Shown piece by piece: positions 25,048 to 33,401 of a stretch of DNA of 47,072 nt. This DNA comes from DATEZO01 sp035255485 (GTDB lineage: Bacteria; Pseudomonadota; Gammaproteobacteria; Burkholderiales; Burkholderiaceae_D). The notes beneath the pieces are model-generated. The model saw only the letters and a list, made by a program, of their open reading frames with translations. It was not told the DNA's origin and did no database searches. Positions within the stretch are counted from its first letter, which is position 1. Each line of letters starts with the position of its first letter. Both the position numbers and the translations under genes were made by a program. The stretch covers positions 1-47,072 of the forward strand of contig DATEZO010000021.1 in assembly GCA_035255485.1 (NCBI GenBank). Reading direction: 5' to 3'.

Positions 25048-26139
25048 ATGAGTCTCCAATGCGGCATCGTCGGTCTGCCCAACGTCGGCAAGTCCACCCT
25101 GTTCAATGCCCTGACCAAGGCCGGCATCGCGGCCGAGAACTATCCCTTCTGCACCATCGAGCCGAACGTCGGCATCGTTGAAGTCCCCGACCCGCGCCTG
25201 GCTGCGCTGTCGGACATCGTCAAGCCGGAGCGCGTCGTACCGTCAGTGGTTGAATTCGTCGATATCGCCGGCCTGGTCGCCGGCGCCTCCAAGGGCGAAG
25301 GCCTGGGCAACCAGTTCCTGTCGCATATCCGCGAAACCGATGCCATCGTCAACGTGGTGCGCTGCTTCGAGGACGACAACGTAATCCATGTCGCCGGCAA
25401 GATCAATCCGCTCGACGACATCGAAGTGATCCAGACCGAACTGGCGCTGGCCGACATGGGCACGGTCGAAAAGGCGATTCACCGCGAAAACAAGAAAGCC
25501 CGCTCGGGCGACAAGGACGCCGCCAGGCTGGTGGCGCTGCTGGAACGCCTGATGCCGCACCTAAACGACGCCAAGCCGGTGCGGTCGATGGGACTCGATG
25601 CGGAAGAAATGGCGCTGCTCAAGCCGCTGTGCCTGATTACCGCCAAACCCGCGATGTATGTCGGCAACGTCTCCGACCACGGCTTCACCAACAATCCGCT
25701 GCTGGACCAGTTGACTGAATACGCGAAATCGCAAAATGCGCCGGTAGTGGCAATCTGCGCCGCGATCGAAGCCGAGATCGCCGACCTCGACGACGCCGAC
25801 AAGGCCGAATTCCTGGCCGACATGGGCATGGAAGAACCGGGCCTCGACCGCCTGATCCGCGCCGCCTTCAAGCTGCTCGGCCTGCAAAGCTATTTCACCG
25901 CCGGCGTCAAGGAAGTGCGCGCCTGGACCATCCACGTCGGCGACACCGCGCCGCAGGCGGCCGGCGTGATCCACACCGACTTCGAGCGCGGCTTCATCCG
26001 CGCGCAAACCATCGCGTATGAAGACTTCATTGCCTACAAGGGCGAGCAAGGCGCGAAGGAAGCCGGCAAGATGCGCGCGGAAGGCAAGGAATATGTGGTC
26101 AAGGATGGCGACGTGCTGAATTTCCTGTTTAACGTCTAG
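25048..26139 (+). CDS. ychF: Ribosome-associated GTP/ATP-binding protein YchF (OBG family)
   Basis: Universally conserved P-loop NTPase that prefers ATP and associates with ribosomes. The 363-aa product equals the E. coli length. It starts MSLQCGIVGLPNVGKSTLFN with the P-loop GLPNVGKS at 9-16, has PFCTIEPNVG (switch I), DIAGLVAGASKGEGLGNQFL (G3), and the C-terminal TGS domain ending EYVVKDGDVLNFLFNV. A longer in-frame start at 24919 is not family-like. A terminator follows at 26188. Confidence 0.96.
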   Translation: MSLQCGIVGLPNVGKSTLFNALTKAGIAAENYPFCTIEPNVGIVEVPDPRLAALSDIVKPERVVPSVVEFVDIAGLVAGASKGEGLGNQFLSHIRETDAIVNVVRCFEDDNVIHVAGKINPLDDIEVIQTELALADMGTVEKAIHRENKKARSGDKDAARLVALLERLMPHLNDAKPVRSMGLDAEEMALLKPLCLITAKPAMYVGNVSDHGFTNNPLLDQLTEYAKSQNAPVVAICAAIEAEIADLDDADKAEFLADMGMEEPGLDRLIRAAFKLLGLQSYFTAGVKEVRAWTIHVGDTAPQAAGVIHTDFERGFIRAQTIAYEDFIAYKGEQGAKEAGKMRAEGKEYVVKDGDVLNFLFNV

Positions 26140-26459
26140 CCAGGATTCATTGTTTCACGACATTTCATAAAACCTCAAACACCCTCGAAAGCCCCGTCAA
26201 TACGGGGCTTTTTGGTGGTGGCGATTTCTTGTCACTCCAACGAAATCGTCGGCGTGCAATGGAGGTAAAACGGCAAAGATCGAGCAAGGCCTCGTCAATG
26301 TGCGTCAAGGCAAGAATAACCGGGGAAGAACGCCGGAAGGGCGGCGAATCGCTCGCCATTGCTTCCGCCCTGCGCTGCGGCCAGTCGCATCAGCCTGCCG
26401 GTTCGACTGGCCGCGCGCATGCCCGCCCGCACATGCGGCTTCAAGCTCCATTGCACCGT
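26140..26459. other. Intergenic region between convergent ychF and the PLP-enzyme gene
   Basis: 320 bp. Contains the ychF terminator; no gene or repeat is seen in the remainder. Confidence 0.45.
26188..26213 (+). terminator. Intrinsic terminator of ychF
   Basis: AAAGCCCCGT-CAAT-ACGGGGCTTTTT, a 10-bp stem with T-run 48 bp after the ychF stop. Confidence 0.85.
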
Positions 26460-27632
26460 TCAGTCGCTTCCTTGCAATGCATTTTCCAGATCGGCGATCA
26501 AGTCTTTCGGATGCTCGATGCCGATGCTGAGTCGGATCAAACCCTCGTGAATGCCATTCATGGCCCGTGCTTCCGGCGTAATGAAACTATGCGTCGTGCT
26601 TGCCGGGTGGCAGGCGAGGCTGTCGACGTCGCCCAAGGAAACTGCCTGGGTGAATAACCGGAGATTGTTCAGGACGGCGCCAGCCGCCTTTCGGTCCCTC
26701 TTGAATAATTCAAAGGAAACAATGCCTCCGTATCCGCCTTGCATCTGGCGCTTTGCCAACTCGTGTTGTGGGTGGCTTGCCAGGCCAGGATAGCAAGTCG
26801 CTGCGACCGCTGGGTGGGAAGCAAGGAAATGCGCGACTGCGGCAGCACCATCGCAATGGGCGGCCATGCGTAACGGCAGGGTTTTTATTCCTCGCAGAAA
26901 CAGGAATGCCTCGTTTGGGGAAAGATTGCCGCCGACATGGCCTAGCCCGGTTTTTCGGATTGGCCCGATCAGAGGCAAGCGCCCTGCAACGACACCGCCG
27001 GTGACATCTCCATGTCCCCCGAGATATTTCGTCATGGAATGCATGACCAGATCGATGCCATACTCGATTGGGCGCGTCAGGCAAGGCGTGCAGAAGGTGT
27101 TGTCAGCCACCGTTATCACATTCCTTGCTTTGGCAATGGCGGCGACTTCCGACAGGTCGTGGAGGCGCAAGGTCGGGTTGGTCAGTGTTTCCACCCATAT
27201 CATTCGTGTGGCGGGTGTCAGGCTGGCGGCGAGGCCGCGCTCCGAAGCATCCGTCACCCGGATGCCAAACCGCGCCGCCAATGAGCGGAACTGGCTTTCC
27301 GTACCGCCGTATAGCGGCCCGAGGAACACGATCTCGTCACCGGGGGCAAGCAGGCCCAGCATGGCGGAACACGTTGCGGCCGTGCCGCTACTGAAGGCCA
27401 CCGCCGTCTCTGCGCCTTCCAGGTCCGCGATCTTTGCCTCCAGGCTATTCACCGTGGGGTTGGCGAAGCGGCTGTAGCGATAGCCATCGGCCTCGCCGGC
27501 AAAGATCGCGGCGCCGTGTTCGAGCGTGCCATAACCGAATGCGGACGTCTGGTTGATGGGCGTGGCGATCGCTCCGTTGGTTGGGTCAGGGCCTTGTCCG
27601 GCATGGACGGCTCGCGTGCGAAGATGATGCAT
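26460..27632 (-). CDS. Cys/Met-metabolism PLP-dependent enzyme (gamma-synthase/gamma-lyase family)
   Basis: A 390-aa fold-type I PLP enzyme of the cystathionine gamma-synthase/methionine gamma-lyase group. It shows YRYSRFANPT (phosphate contact), AFSSGTAATCS, the tyrosine in GPLYGGT (Y108), the aspartate in VADNTFCTPC and the PLP lysine in HSMTKYLGGHGD (K202). Methionine gamma-lyases usually have a cysteine after LYG; here it is glycine, so a lyase acting on methionine is not certain and gamma-synthase or O-acetylhomoserine sulfhydrylase-type activity are alternatives. The gene stands on the same strand as the LysR gene, about 300 bp downstream of it. Confidence 0.85.
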   Translation of the reverse strand: MHHLRTRAVHAGQGPDPTNGAIATPINQTSAFGYGTLEHGAAIFAGEADGYRYSRFANPTVNSLEAKIADLEGAETAVAFSSGTAATCSAMLGLLAPGDEIVFLGPLYGGTESQFRSLAARFGIRVTDASERGLAASLTPATRMIWVETLTNPTLRLHDLSEVAAIAKARNVITVADNTFCTPCLTRPIEYGIDLVMHSMTKYLGGHGDVTGGVVAGRLPLIGPIRKTGLGHVGGNLSPNEAFLFLRGIKTLPLRMAAHCDGAAAVAHFLASHPAVAATCYPGLASHPQHELAKRQMQGGYGGIVSFELFKRDRKAAGAVLNNLRLFTQAVSLGDVDSLACHPASTTHSFITPEARAMNGIHEGLIRLSIGIEHPKDLIADLENALQGSD

Positions 27633-27934
27633 TGATATTTTCCAGATAAAGAATTGTTGACGTCAACCGGCTGGCCGCGCTGAATTTCCGAAACATTGTT
27701 GGTGAAGCGTGATACCGGTAGGTCCATGATGCCATGCGTGAAGCCACGTATTCCGGCACGGTTGCCCCCCGGTCCTGTACTGGAGTCGGTTGACCGATTG
27801 TATGCCATCGCGCGGATGTCGATCATTGCGGGGTCCACACCAAGGCCGCTGCAAGGCCGACCCAAGCGGCCGGCGGAACGCATCGTTGCCACGGAAGCGG
27901 CCGTGGCGGTTCCTGGAGCGCGGCGCCGACGCGT
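27633..27934. other. Gap between LysR and PLP-enzyme genes
   Basis: 302 bp. Long overlapping frames exist on both strands but none has a recognisable domain, start signal or clear codon bias. It may hold the PLP-enzyme promoter or remnants of a lost gene. Confidence 0.35.
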
Positions 27935-28846
27935 TCAGCTGTCTGCCGCCAGCCGCTGCCGCAGCCGGGGCACCGCCCAGTCGACGAAGCTGCGCATCCG
28001 GGAAGACAGTAGCCGGGAATGAGGATAGACGACATGGACCGGAATCGGCGCCGGCTCGAAAGCAGGCAAGATCCGGCAAAGCGCTCCGGCAGCAAGCAAC
28101 TCGCGCACCTGATAGTCGAAGAAAACGCCGCAGCCCAGACCCTTGACGCAGGCGTCAAGGGCGATGTCGATCTGGTTGGTGGCCAGAACGCTCTTGATCG
28201 CCACCCGGGTGGCTTTACGATCGCTGTTACCATCCGGGAACTCCCATTCCGATCCGGAGACCACGCCCAGGAATTGCAGGCAGCGGTGCCGGGCCAGATC
28301 TGCCGGCCGGTCCGGCGTGCCTTCGCGGCGCAGATAGTCCGGGCTGGCGCAGATCACGCGGCGCGTCGTGCCCAGCGATACCGCGATCAGCGAAGAATCA
28401 CGCAGATGGCCGATGCGAATCGCCGCGTCCATGCCTTCGTCGAGCAGGTCCACCACCCGGTCGAACAGCAACAGTTCGACATGGACCGCCGGATAGGCGG
28501 CGAGAAACCCGGTGACTATCGGCCCGACATGCAGGCGCCCGAACATTACCGGCGCAGTAATCGCCAGTTTGCCCGCCGGCTTCGTCTGTCGCGCCGACAG
28601 CGCGCTCTCTGCCTCTTCGACCTCTGCCAGGACGCGGCGGCAGCGCTCGAAATACTCCCGCCCCTCATCGGTCAGGGCGATGCGGCGCGTGGTCCGGTTC
28701 AGCAGCCGCGTTCCTAGCGCCCGTTCGAGCGTCGCCAGCGAGCGCACCACCGAGGTGAGCGACGTATCGAGCACGTCGGCGGCGGCAGTCATGCTGCCCG
28801 TCTCGACGATACGGACGAAAATCTCCATTGATCGCAATTTATCCAT
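27935..28846 (-). CDS. LysR-family transcriptional regulator
   Basis: A 303-aa LTTR: N-terminal winged HTH (MDKLRSMEIFVRIVETGSMTAAADVLDTSLTSVVRSLATLERALGTRLLNRTTRRIAL, residues 1-58) followed by a periplasmic-binding-protein-like effector domain (KLAITAPVMFGRLHVGPIVTGFLAAYP). The resemblance to the CrgA/AaeR-type subgroup (RIALTDEGREYFERCRRVL) is general. It diverges from the PPOX-GST pair and its start codon lies next to two palindromes, so control of those genes and of itself is the natural guess. The effector is unknown. Confidence 0.92.
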   Translation of the reverse strand: MDKLRSMEIFVRIVETGSMTAAADVLDTSLTSVVRSLATLERALGTRLLNRTTRRIALTDEGREYFERCRRVLAEVEEAESALSARQTKPAGKLAITAPVMFGRLHVGPIVTGFLAAYPAVHVELLLFDRVVDLLDEGMDAAIRIGHLRDSSLIAVSLGTTRRVICASPDYLRREGTPDRPADLARHRCLQFLGVVSGSEWEFPDGNSDRKATRVAIKSVLATNQIDIALDACVKGLGCGVFFDYQVRELLAAGALCRILPAFEPAPIPVHVVYPHSRLLSSRMRSFVDWAVPRLRQRLAADS

Positions 28847-28848
28847 GT

Positions 28849-28884
28849 TGCCGATATTACGCCGGTTTTCGGCATAGTCTATGC
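28849..28884. promoter_or_regulatory. Candidate LysR binding sites in the divergent promoter
   Basis: TGCCGA (28849-28854) and TCGGCA (28869-28874) form an inverted repeat, and the overlapping GCATAG-T-CTATGC (28872-28884) is a perfect 13-bp palindrome. Both lie 3-38 bp upstream of the LysR start codon and about 95-130 bp upstream of the PPOX gene. Confidence 0.5.
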
Positions 28885-28976
28885 AGCATTTATCTATTTA
28901 TCACCGTGTGCGCATGGGTCAATATTATCCCCATCGGCCGTGCCTGACGCGCACCGCTTTCAACCCGGAGACCCGC

Positions 28977-29606
28977 ATGCCTCGACGTTTCGCGCAACTG
29001 ACCTTCACCGACAGCGTGAAAGCGGCGCAGGCGCATTACGGAACGCGCTCGCACAACGAACGCTACGAAGCAAGCGAGATGGCCAATGCGGCGCTCGGTA
29101 CGCGCGAGAGCGAATTCATCGCGGCGCGCGACAGCTTTTACCTGGCGACGGTAAGCGAAACCGGCTGGCCCTACGTCCAGCATCGCGGCGGCGACCCCGG
29201 ATTCCTCAAGGTGCTCGATGCGAAGACGCTGGCCTTTGCCGATTTTCGCGGCAACCGGCAGTATCAGAGCGTCGGCAACCTCGGGAGCAATGATCGCGTC
29301 TGCCTCATCTTCGTCGATTACCCGCAGCGCCGCCGCCTGAAGCTGCTCGGCCACGCCCGGATCATCGATCTCGCCGAAGTCGGCGAGCGGATGCCGGCCC
29401 TGCTCGGGCAACTGCACTTCGCCGACGCGGGCGCCAAGGTCGAGCGGGTGCTGCTGATCGCGGTCGAGGCGTTCGACTGGAACTGCGCCCAGCACATCAC
29501 GCCGCGCTTCAGCGAGCGCGAGATGAACGCCATGATCACCCCCTTGCGCCAGCGCATTGCCATTCTGGAGGCACGGCTGCGCCAACTCGGCTGCGAACCG
29601 CCGTAA
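28977..29606 (+). CDS. Pyridoxamine 5'-phosphate oxidase-family (FMN split-barrel) protein
   Basis: A 209-aa protein with the split-barrel fold: FIAARDSFYLATVSETGWPYVQHRGG, AFADFRGNRQYQSVGNL, RVCLIFVDYPQRRRLKLLGHARI. The pattern is that of flavin-binding oxidases/reductases or general flavin-binding proteins rather than of PdxH itself. Start at 28977 has GGAG nine nt upstream; an upstream in-frame start at 28881 overlaps the regulatory palindromes. It is followed by the GST gene after 57 bp, with an AGGAGAAAG Shine-Dalgarno, and is likely co-transcribed and controlled by the divergent LysR. Confidence 0.87.
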   Translation: MPRRFAQLTFTDSVKAAQAHYGTRSHNERYEASEMANAALGTRESEFIAARDSFYLATVSETGWPYVQHRGGDPGFLKVLDAKTLAFADFRGNRQYQSVGNLGSNDRVCLIFVDYPQRRRLKLLGHARIIDLAEVGERMPALLGQLHFADAGAKVERVLLIAVEAFDWNCAQHITPRFSEREMNAMITPLRQRIAILEARLRQLGCEPP

Positions 29607-29663
29607 GGTGGACACAGGCATGAACACCCGCCGTTCCATTCACCAACCAAGAAGGAGAAAGCA

Positions 29664-30293
29664 ATGAAACTGTACGATCTCGAGTTGTCGGGCAATTGTT
29701 ACAAGGTGCGCCTGTTTGCCGCGCTGGCGCAGATTCCGCTGGATATCACGGCGGTCGATTTTGTCGATGGCGCGCACAGGCGGTCGCCGCTCATCGAACT
29801 CAGCCCCTGGGGCGAGATTCCCATCCTGGTTGACGGCAAGGTGGTGCTGCGCGACGCCCAGGCCATCCTGGTCTATCTCGCCACCAAGTACGCTGGCGAC
29901 ACCTGGCTTCCCCGCGACGCGGCCGGCATGGCGGAGGTCATGCAGTGGCTGTCAACTGCCGCCAACGAGGTACAGAACGGACCGGCGGCGGCGCGCCTGG
30001 TGGACAAGTTCGGCTATACCGTCGGCAAGGCCGACATGGACAAATTCGGCTATGCCATCGACAAGGCCGACACGCTGAAGCGCTCATCACGCATCCTGCC
30101 CAAGATCGAAGCACACCTCGCCAGCCACTCCTGGCTGGCGCTGGGGCGCCCGACCATCGCCGATTGCGCCGTCTTTCCGTTCGTCGCGCTGGCGCACGAA
30201 GGCGGCGTATCCCTGTCGGATTATCCGAACATCCGGCAATGGCTGGGCAGGGTCAAGGCGCTGCCGAACTTTCTCGCCATGCCCGGCGTTTAA
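29664..30293 (+). CDS. Glutathione S-transferase-family protein
   Basis: A 209-aa GST: thioredoxin-like N-domain (MKLYDLELSGNCYKVRLFAA, then the cis-proline site GEIPILVDG and the glutathione-binding DAQAILVYLA), and an all-helical C-domain ending in IADCAVFPFVALAHEGG and YPNIRQWLGRVKALPNF. A serine at position 9-10 is the probable catalytic residue region. Unusual is a tandem 12-codon duplication at 30003-30074 (DKFGYTVGKADM then DKFGYAIDKADT) in the linker of the helical domain. The substrate is unknown; the neighbour PPOX-type flavoprotein suggests a stress or detoxification role. Confidence 0.9.
   Translation: MKLYDLELSGNCYKVRLFAALAQIPLDITAVDFVDGAHRRSPLIELSPWGEIPILVDGKVVLRDAQAILVYLATKYAGDTWLPRDAAGMAEVMQWLSTAANEVQNGPAAARLVDKFGYTVGKADMDKFGYAIDKADTLKRSSRILPKIEAHLASHSWLALGRPTIADCAVFPFVALAHEGGVSLSDYPNIRQWLGRVKALPNFLAMPGV
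30003..30074 (+). repeat. Tandem 36-bp duplication inside the GST gene
   Basis: Two in-frame 36-bp units (30003-30038 and 30039-30074), differing at a few bases, encode DKFGYTVGKADM and DKFGYAIDKADT. Confidence 0.75.
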
Positions 30294-30744
30294 GGCAATT
30301 TTTGCGTGACGGGCGGCTGGGCAAAGTCATCTCCCAGCCGCCATCGGGATGGCAAGAACCAGGCTTTCATGCCATCAGGGAATTGAATTACATGCGTACG
30401 GCCACTTCCGTCGCTTCCCGGGGTCCAGCTTGGGCATGCCGGCACAAGCCGGGGTTTCATTGGCAACACACGATGGCTAACGCAGGTGCTAATGGCCGGG
30501 TTGTTTTCAGTTCGGCAACCGCGCCAGCGAATTGACCGCGCGGCATCCCACGCCACATGATACAAAGCTGGCTCGACTTCGATATACTGCGGCACACCGA
30601 CCGACGCAGCCTCGATCGCCTCGCCAAAGAGCCGGAAAGAAGCGCATTGAGAAATACCTGCGACGGCACGATGTTGAAAACAACGTCATGAACTTGTGCC
30701 TTGCCGCTTCGGCATTCAATGGAAATCCATACGGAAAAACCGCC
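30294..30744. other. Long non-coding gap before the MOSC gene
   Basis: 451 bp. It begins with the hairpin at 30312-30342; in-frame starts for the MOSC protein exist at 30688 and earlier but are not family-like. No other feature is seen. Confidence 0.45.
30312..30342 (+). terminator. GC-rich hairpin after the GST gene
   Basis: GGCGGCTGGG (30312-30321) and CCCAGCCGCC (30333-30342) form a perfect 10-bp stem with an 11-nt loop, 19 bp after the stop. No T-run follows. Confidence 0.5.
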
Positions 30745-31596
30745 ATGCCCGTACTGACCGAGCTGAATCTCTACCCCATCAAATCCTGTGCCGGCATTGC
30801 GCTGCGCGAAGCCACGCTCACGCCGACTGGCCTGATGAGCGAATTGATCTACGACCGTGAATGGATGGTGGTCGATGCGCAGGGCGAATGCCTGACGCAG
30901 CGTGCGCATCCCCGGATGGCACTGATTACGCCGCGCATCAAGGCCGACACGCTGGAAGTGCGCGCGCCGGGCATGCTGCGGCTGGAAATTCCACTCGATT
31001 TGCCGCACCCGGACGATGAACGCACGCTGGAAGTGAAGGTGTGGAACGATACGGTGCAAGCCTATGACTGCGACGACACCACTGCCGCATGGTTTTCGAA
31101 TGCGATCGGCCTGCCCTGTCGCCTGGTGCGCTTTCATCCGCACGCCCGGCGCATTGCCAATGCACGCTGGACCGACGGGCTTGAAGTCGCCACCCTGTTT
31201 GCGGACGCCTTTCCGATGCTGGTGATCGCGCAGGCTTCTCTGGATGACCTGAATCAGAAACTGGCGGCCCAGGGGCGCGCCGCGCTGCCGATGAACCGCT
31301 TCCGCCCGAATCTCGTGATCGACGGGATTGCCGCCTTTGAAGAAGATTATGCGGCATCGATTCGCATCGGCGAGTCGACGCTGAAGCCGGTCAAGCCCTG
31401 CGTGCGCTGCACCATCCCGTCGATCGACCAGGCCAGCGGCGCAGCCGGCCCCGATCCCCTGGATATTTTGCAGACCTACCGCGCCAATCCGATCGTCGAC
31501 GGCGGCATCACATTCGGCATGAATGCGATTTTGCTGCAGAGTGAAAAACAGATAGTGCGGATCGGCCAGGAAGTCGGCGTCGAACTCGCGTTCTGA
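30745..31596 (+). CDS. MOSC domain protein (YcbX-like, without ferredoxin domain)
   Basis: A 283-aa protein with the MOSC N-terminal beta-barrel domain (MPVLTELNLYPIKSCAGIAL) and a C-terminal MOSC domain carrying the conserved cysteine in KPVKPCVRCTIPS. The MOSC family uses molybdenum cofactor sulfur chemistry; E. coli YcbX reduces N-hydroxylated compounds and has an extra ferredoxin domain, absent here, so an external electron donor would be needed. Start at 30745 is chosen by family; an upstream ATG at 30688 (MNLCLAASAFNG) is possible. Confidence 0.85.
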   Translation: MPVLTELNLYPIKSCAGIALREATLTPTGLMSELIYDREWMVVDAQGECLTQRAHPRMALITPRIKADTLEVRAPGMLRLEIPLDLPHPDDERTLEVKVWNDTVQAYDCDDTTAAWFSNAIGLPCRLVRFHPHARRIANARWTDGLEVATLFADAFPMLVIAQASLDDLNQKLAAQGRAALPMNRFRPNLVIDGIAAFEEDYAASIRIGESTLKPVKPCVRCTIPSIDQASGAAGPDPLDILQTYRANPIVDGGITFGMNAILLQSEKQIVRIGQEVGVELAF

Positions 31597-31729
31597 CCCG
31601 GTATTGCGAAAATATCCACCACGGGAGTATGCTTTGGCATAGCGCAATCAGCCGCGCCCGGACCTGTGCCAGCGGCTCGGGCGCTTTCCGCTTTTCCGTC
31701 GCAATCACGCCAAGGCAATCAAAAATCTG

Positions 31730-32848
31730 ATGGCACCTCCGGAATCCACGCCGCACTTCGCCACGCTTGCCGCGGAAAACCGGCGCTTGCGCGCGCAGCT
31801 GGCGGATCTGCTGGCGCATGCGCGCCACAACCAGCAGATCATGCAGCGGCACCAGATGTTCGATCTCCAGTTCATCGGCGCAGGCAGCTTTCGGGAACTG
31901 ATCGACAGCCTGTTCTTTACCCTGAAGGAAGCGTCCGACCTGGATATCGTGACGCTGGTTCTGATTGACCCGGACTGCGAGATCCGCCGCATGCTGGCCG
32001 ATCTCGGCATCGGCCTGGACGAATATCCGAACCTGCTGTTCGTGCAGGGCGAGTCCGGATTCGGCGAATCCCAGGCGCACCTGCAAGGCCCGGTGCTGGA
32101 CTGCTACAGTGAAGAGCGCCACGGCGCGCTGTTTCCGGAGCCGCTAGCGCTGCCCGCCAGCATCGCGATCGTGCCGCTAATACGCAACCGCAAGCGCATC
32201 GGCTGCCTGAATTTCGGCAGCTTTCAGGCCACGCGCTTCACGCCGCACATGGCGACCGATTTCATCGAGCACATGTCCTCGATTGTGGCAATCTGCATCG
32301 AAAACGTGATCAATGGCGAACGCCTGAAGCATATCGGGTTGACCGATCCGCTCACCGGCGTGAATAACCGGCGCTATGTGGAGCGGCGTCTGCTGGAGGA
32401 AGTCGGCCGCGCCCGCCGGCAAGGCCATGCGCTGTCGTGCCTGTTCATCGACATCGACCATTTCAAGCGGGTCAACGACCGGATGGGCCATCAGGCGGGC
32501 GACGCCGTGCTGCGCGAAACGGCGGCCCGCATCAAGGCGGAACTGCGCCTGTCGGACACGCTTGGCCGGTTCGGCGGCGAGGAATTCGTGGCGCTGCTGG
32601 TGGATACCGGGCTAAGCGATGCGAAGATCGTGGCGGAACGCATCCGCGCCAGTATCGCGGAACAGGCGATGAAGATCGGCGCAAGCGAGGAGATCAGCGT
32701 CGCCGTGTCGATCGGCGCAGCCGATCTGCCTGCATCGGATCATGCCGAAACGCTGGAAGCGGCGGCGCAGAAACTGGTTGCGCGCGCGGACCAGGCGCTG
32801 TATCGGGCGAAAGCCGGCGGACGCAACCAGGTGGCCGGCGCGGAATAA
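31730..32848 (+). CDS. Diguanylate cyclase with N-terminal GAF/DUF484-like domain
   Basis: A 372-aa cytosolic protein. Residues 1-45 are a coiled-coil-like leader (AAENRRLRAQLADLLAHARHN), about 50-200 a GAF-like domain of the DUF484 kind (FRELIDSLFFTLKEASDLDIVTLVLID ... SIAIVPLIRNRKRIGCLNFGS), and 205 onward a GGDEF domain from DPLTGVNNRRYVERRLLEEV. The active site is GGEEF and the I-site RLSD is five residues before it, so it should be an active, product-inhibited cyclase. The sensor ligand is unknown. No partner phosphodiesterase is in the window. Confidence 0.92.
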   Translation: MAPPESTPHFATLAAENRRLRAQLADLLAHARHNQQIMQRHQMFDLQFIGAGSFRELIDSLFFTLKEASDLDIVTLVLIDPDCEIRRMLADLGIGLDEYPNLLFVQGESGFGESQAHLQGPVLDCYSEERHGALFPEPLALPASIAIVPLIRNRKRIGCLNFGSFQATRFTPHMATDFIEHMSSIVAICIENVINGERLKHIGLTDPLTGVNNRRYVERRLLEEVGRARRQGHALSCLFIDIDHFKRVNDRMGHQAGDAVLRETAARIKAELRLSDTLGRFGGEEFVALLVDTGLSDAKIVAERIRASIAEQAMKIGASEEISVAVSIGAADLPASDHAETLEAAAQKLVARADQALYRAKAGGRNQVAGAE

Positions 32849-32887
32849 CGCGCAATACGCCATTCGCACCCGGCCTCCCGCCTGTTA

Positions 32888-33037
32888 CTAATCCTTGCCT
32901 TCTTTCTCGGTGGTGGGCGCAACCGGCTTCACATAGCTGCGGCCATGCTGCGCGTGCACCCTTTTGACATACCAGTACGCCACCGCCGCCGGCGCAACAA
33001 TCATAATGATCGTGGTAAATGTGTCTTTCCAATCCAT
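32888..33037 (-). CDS. Small (49 aa) single-pass membrane protein
   Basis: Starts at ATG 33037 with AAGGAAG a few nt upstream, and reads MDWKDTFTTIIMIVAPAAVA followed by YWYVKRVHAQHGRSYVKPVAPTTEKEGKD. One hydrophobic helix (IIMIVAPAAVAYW) precedes a basic then acidic tail. It follows yfhL after about 35 bp on the same strand and could be its distal co-transcribed gene. No family recognised. Confidence 0.6.
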   Translation of the reverse strand: MDWKDTFTTIIMIVAPAAVAYWYVKRVHAQHGRSYVKPVAPTTEKEGKD

Positions 33038-33072
33038 GATGCTTCCTTGGTTCAATGCAATCGGCAGGCAAT

Positions 33073-33342
33073 CTACCTTGAGGTAGCGCCTTTCAGCTCC
33101 GCTTGCAGGCGTTCATACTTTTCCTGCAACTGTTCTTTCGTCTCGCGCCGCGCCGGATCGAGCAAAATACAGCTGACCGGGCACACCTGCTGGCATTGTG
33201 GCTCATGGTAATGGCCGACGCACTCGGTGCATTTGCCGGGGTCGATCTCGTAGATCTCCGGCCCCATGTAAATCGCGCCGTTCGGACATTCCGGCTCGCA
33301 TACGTCGCAATTGATGCAATCGTCCGTGATAATCAATGCCAT
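33073..33342 (-). CDS. YfhL-type 2[4Fe-4S] ferredoxin
   Basis: An 89-aa ferredoxin with motif CINCDVCEPECPNGAIY (C-x2-C-x2-C-x3-CP) and a second set CTECVGHYHEPQCQQVCPVSC, whose longer C-x8-C spacing is typical of the Allochromatium-type (YfhL/FdxN) ferredoxins. It transfers low-potential electrons; its partner here is not known. It lies in the run coaD - yfhL - small membrane protein on the minus strand; the gap to coaD is 218 bp and contains a perfect palindrome (33381-33401). Confidence 0.93.
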   Translation of the reverse strand: MALIITDDCINCDVCEPECPNGAIYMGPEIYEIDPGKCTECVGHYHEPQCQQVCPVSCILLDPARRETKEQLQEKYERLQAELKGATSR

Positions 33343-33380
33343 GCTTCATCCTGCTCAAGTAGCGTTCGGTGCACCGCCCG

Positions 33381-33401
33381 GCGCAAGGCAGTGCCTTGCG
33401 C
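33381..33401. repeat. Perfect 10-bp palindrome between coaD and yfhL
   Basis: GCGCAAGGCA (33381-33390), one G, then TGCCTTGCGC (33392-33401). A shortened version of its left half, GCCCGGCAAGGCAGTGCC, lies at 34103-34120 on the other side of coaD. Confidence 0.55.

Noticed and set aside
26229..26657. 142-aa plus-strand frame overlapping the end of the PLP-enzyme gene
   Set aside because: Overlaps a well-supported gene antisense, with no family resemblance and no good start.
30457..31647. 396-aa minus-strand frame opposite the MOSC gene
   Set aside because: Antisense shadow; MOSC motifs with the conserved cysteine are on the plus strand.
31610..31660. Possible sixth copy of the dispersed element (GGGAGTAT at 31623 followed by GCGCAAT)
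   Set aside because: Only the first ~8 bases and a short internal block match; the spacing is wrong and the TTTTAAAATACA end is missing.
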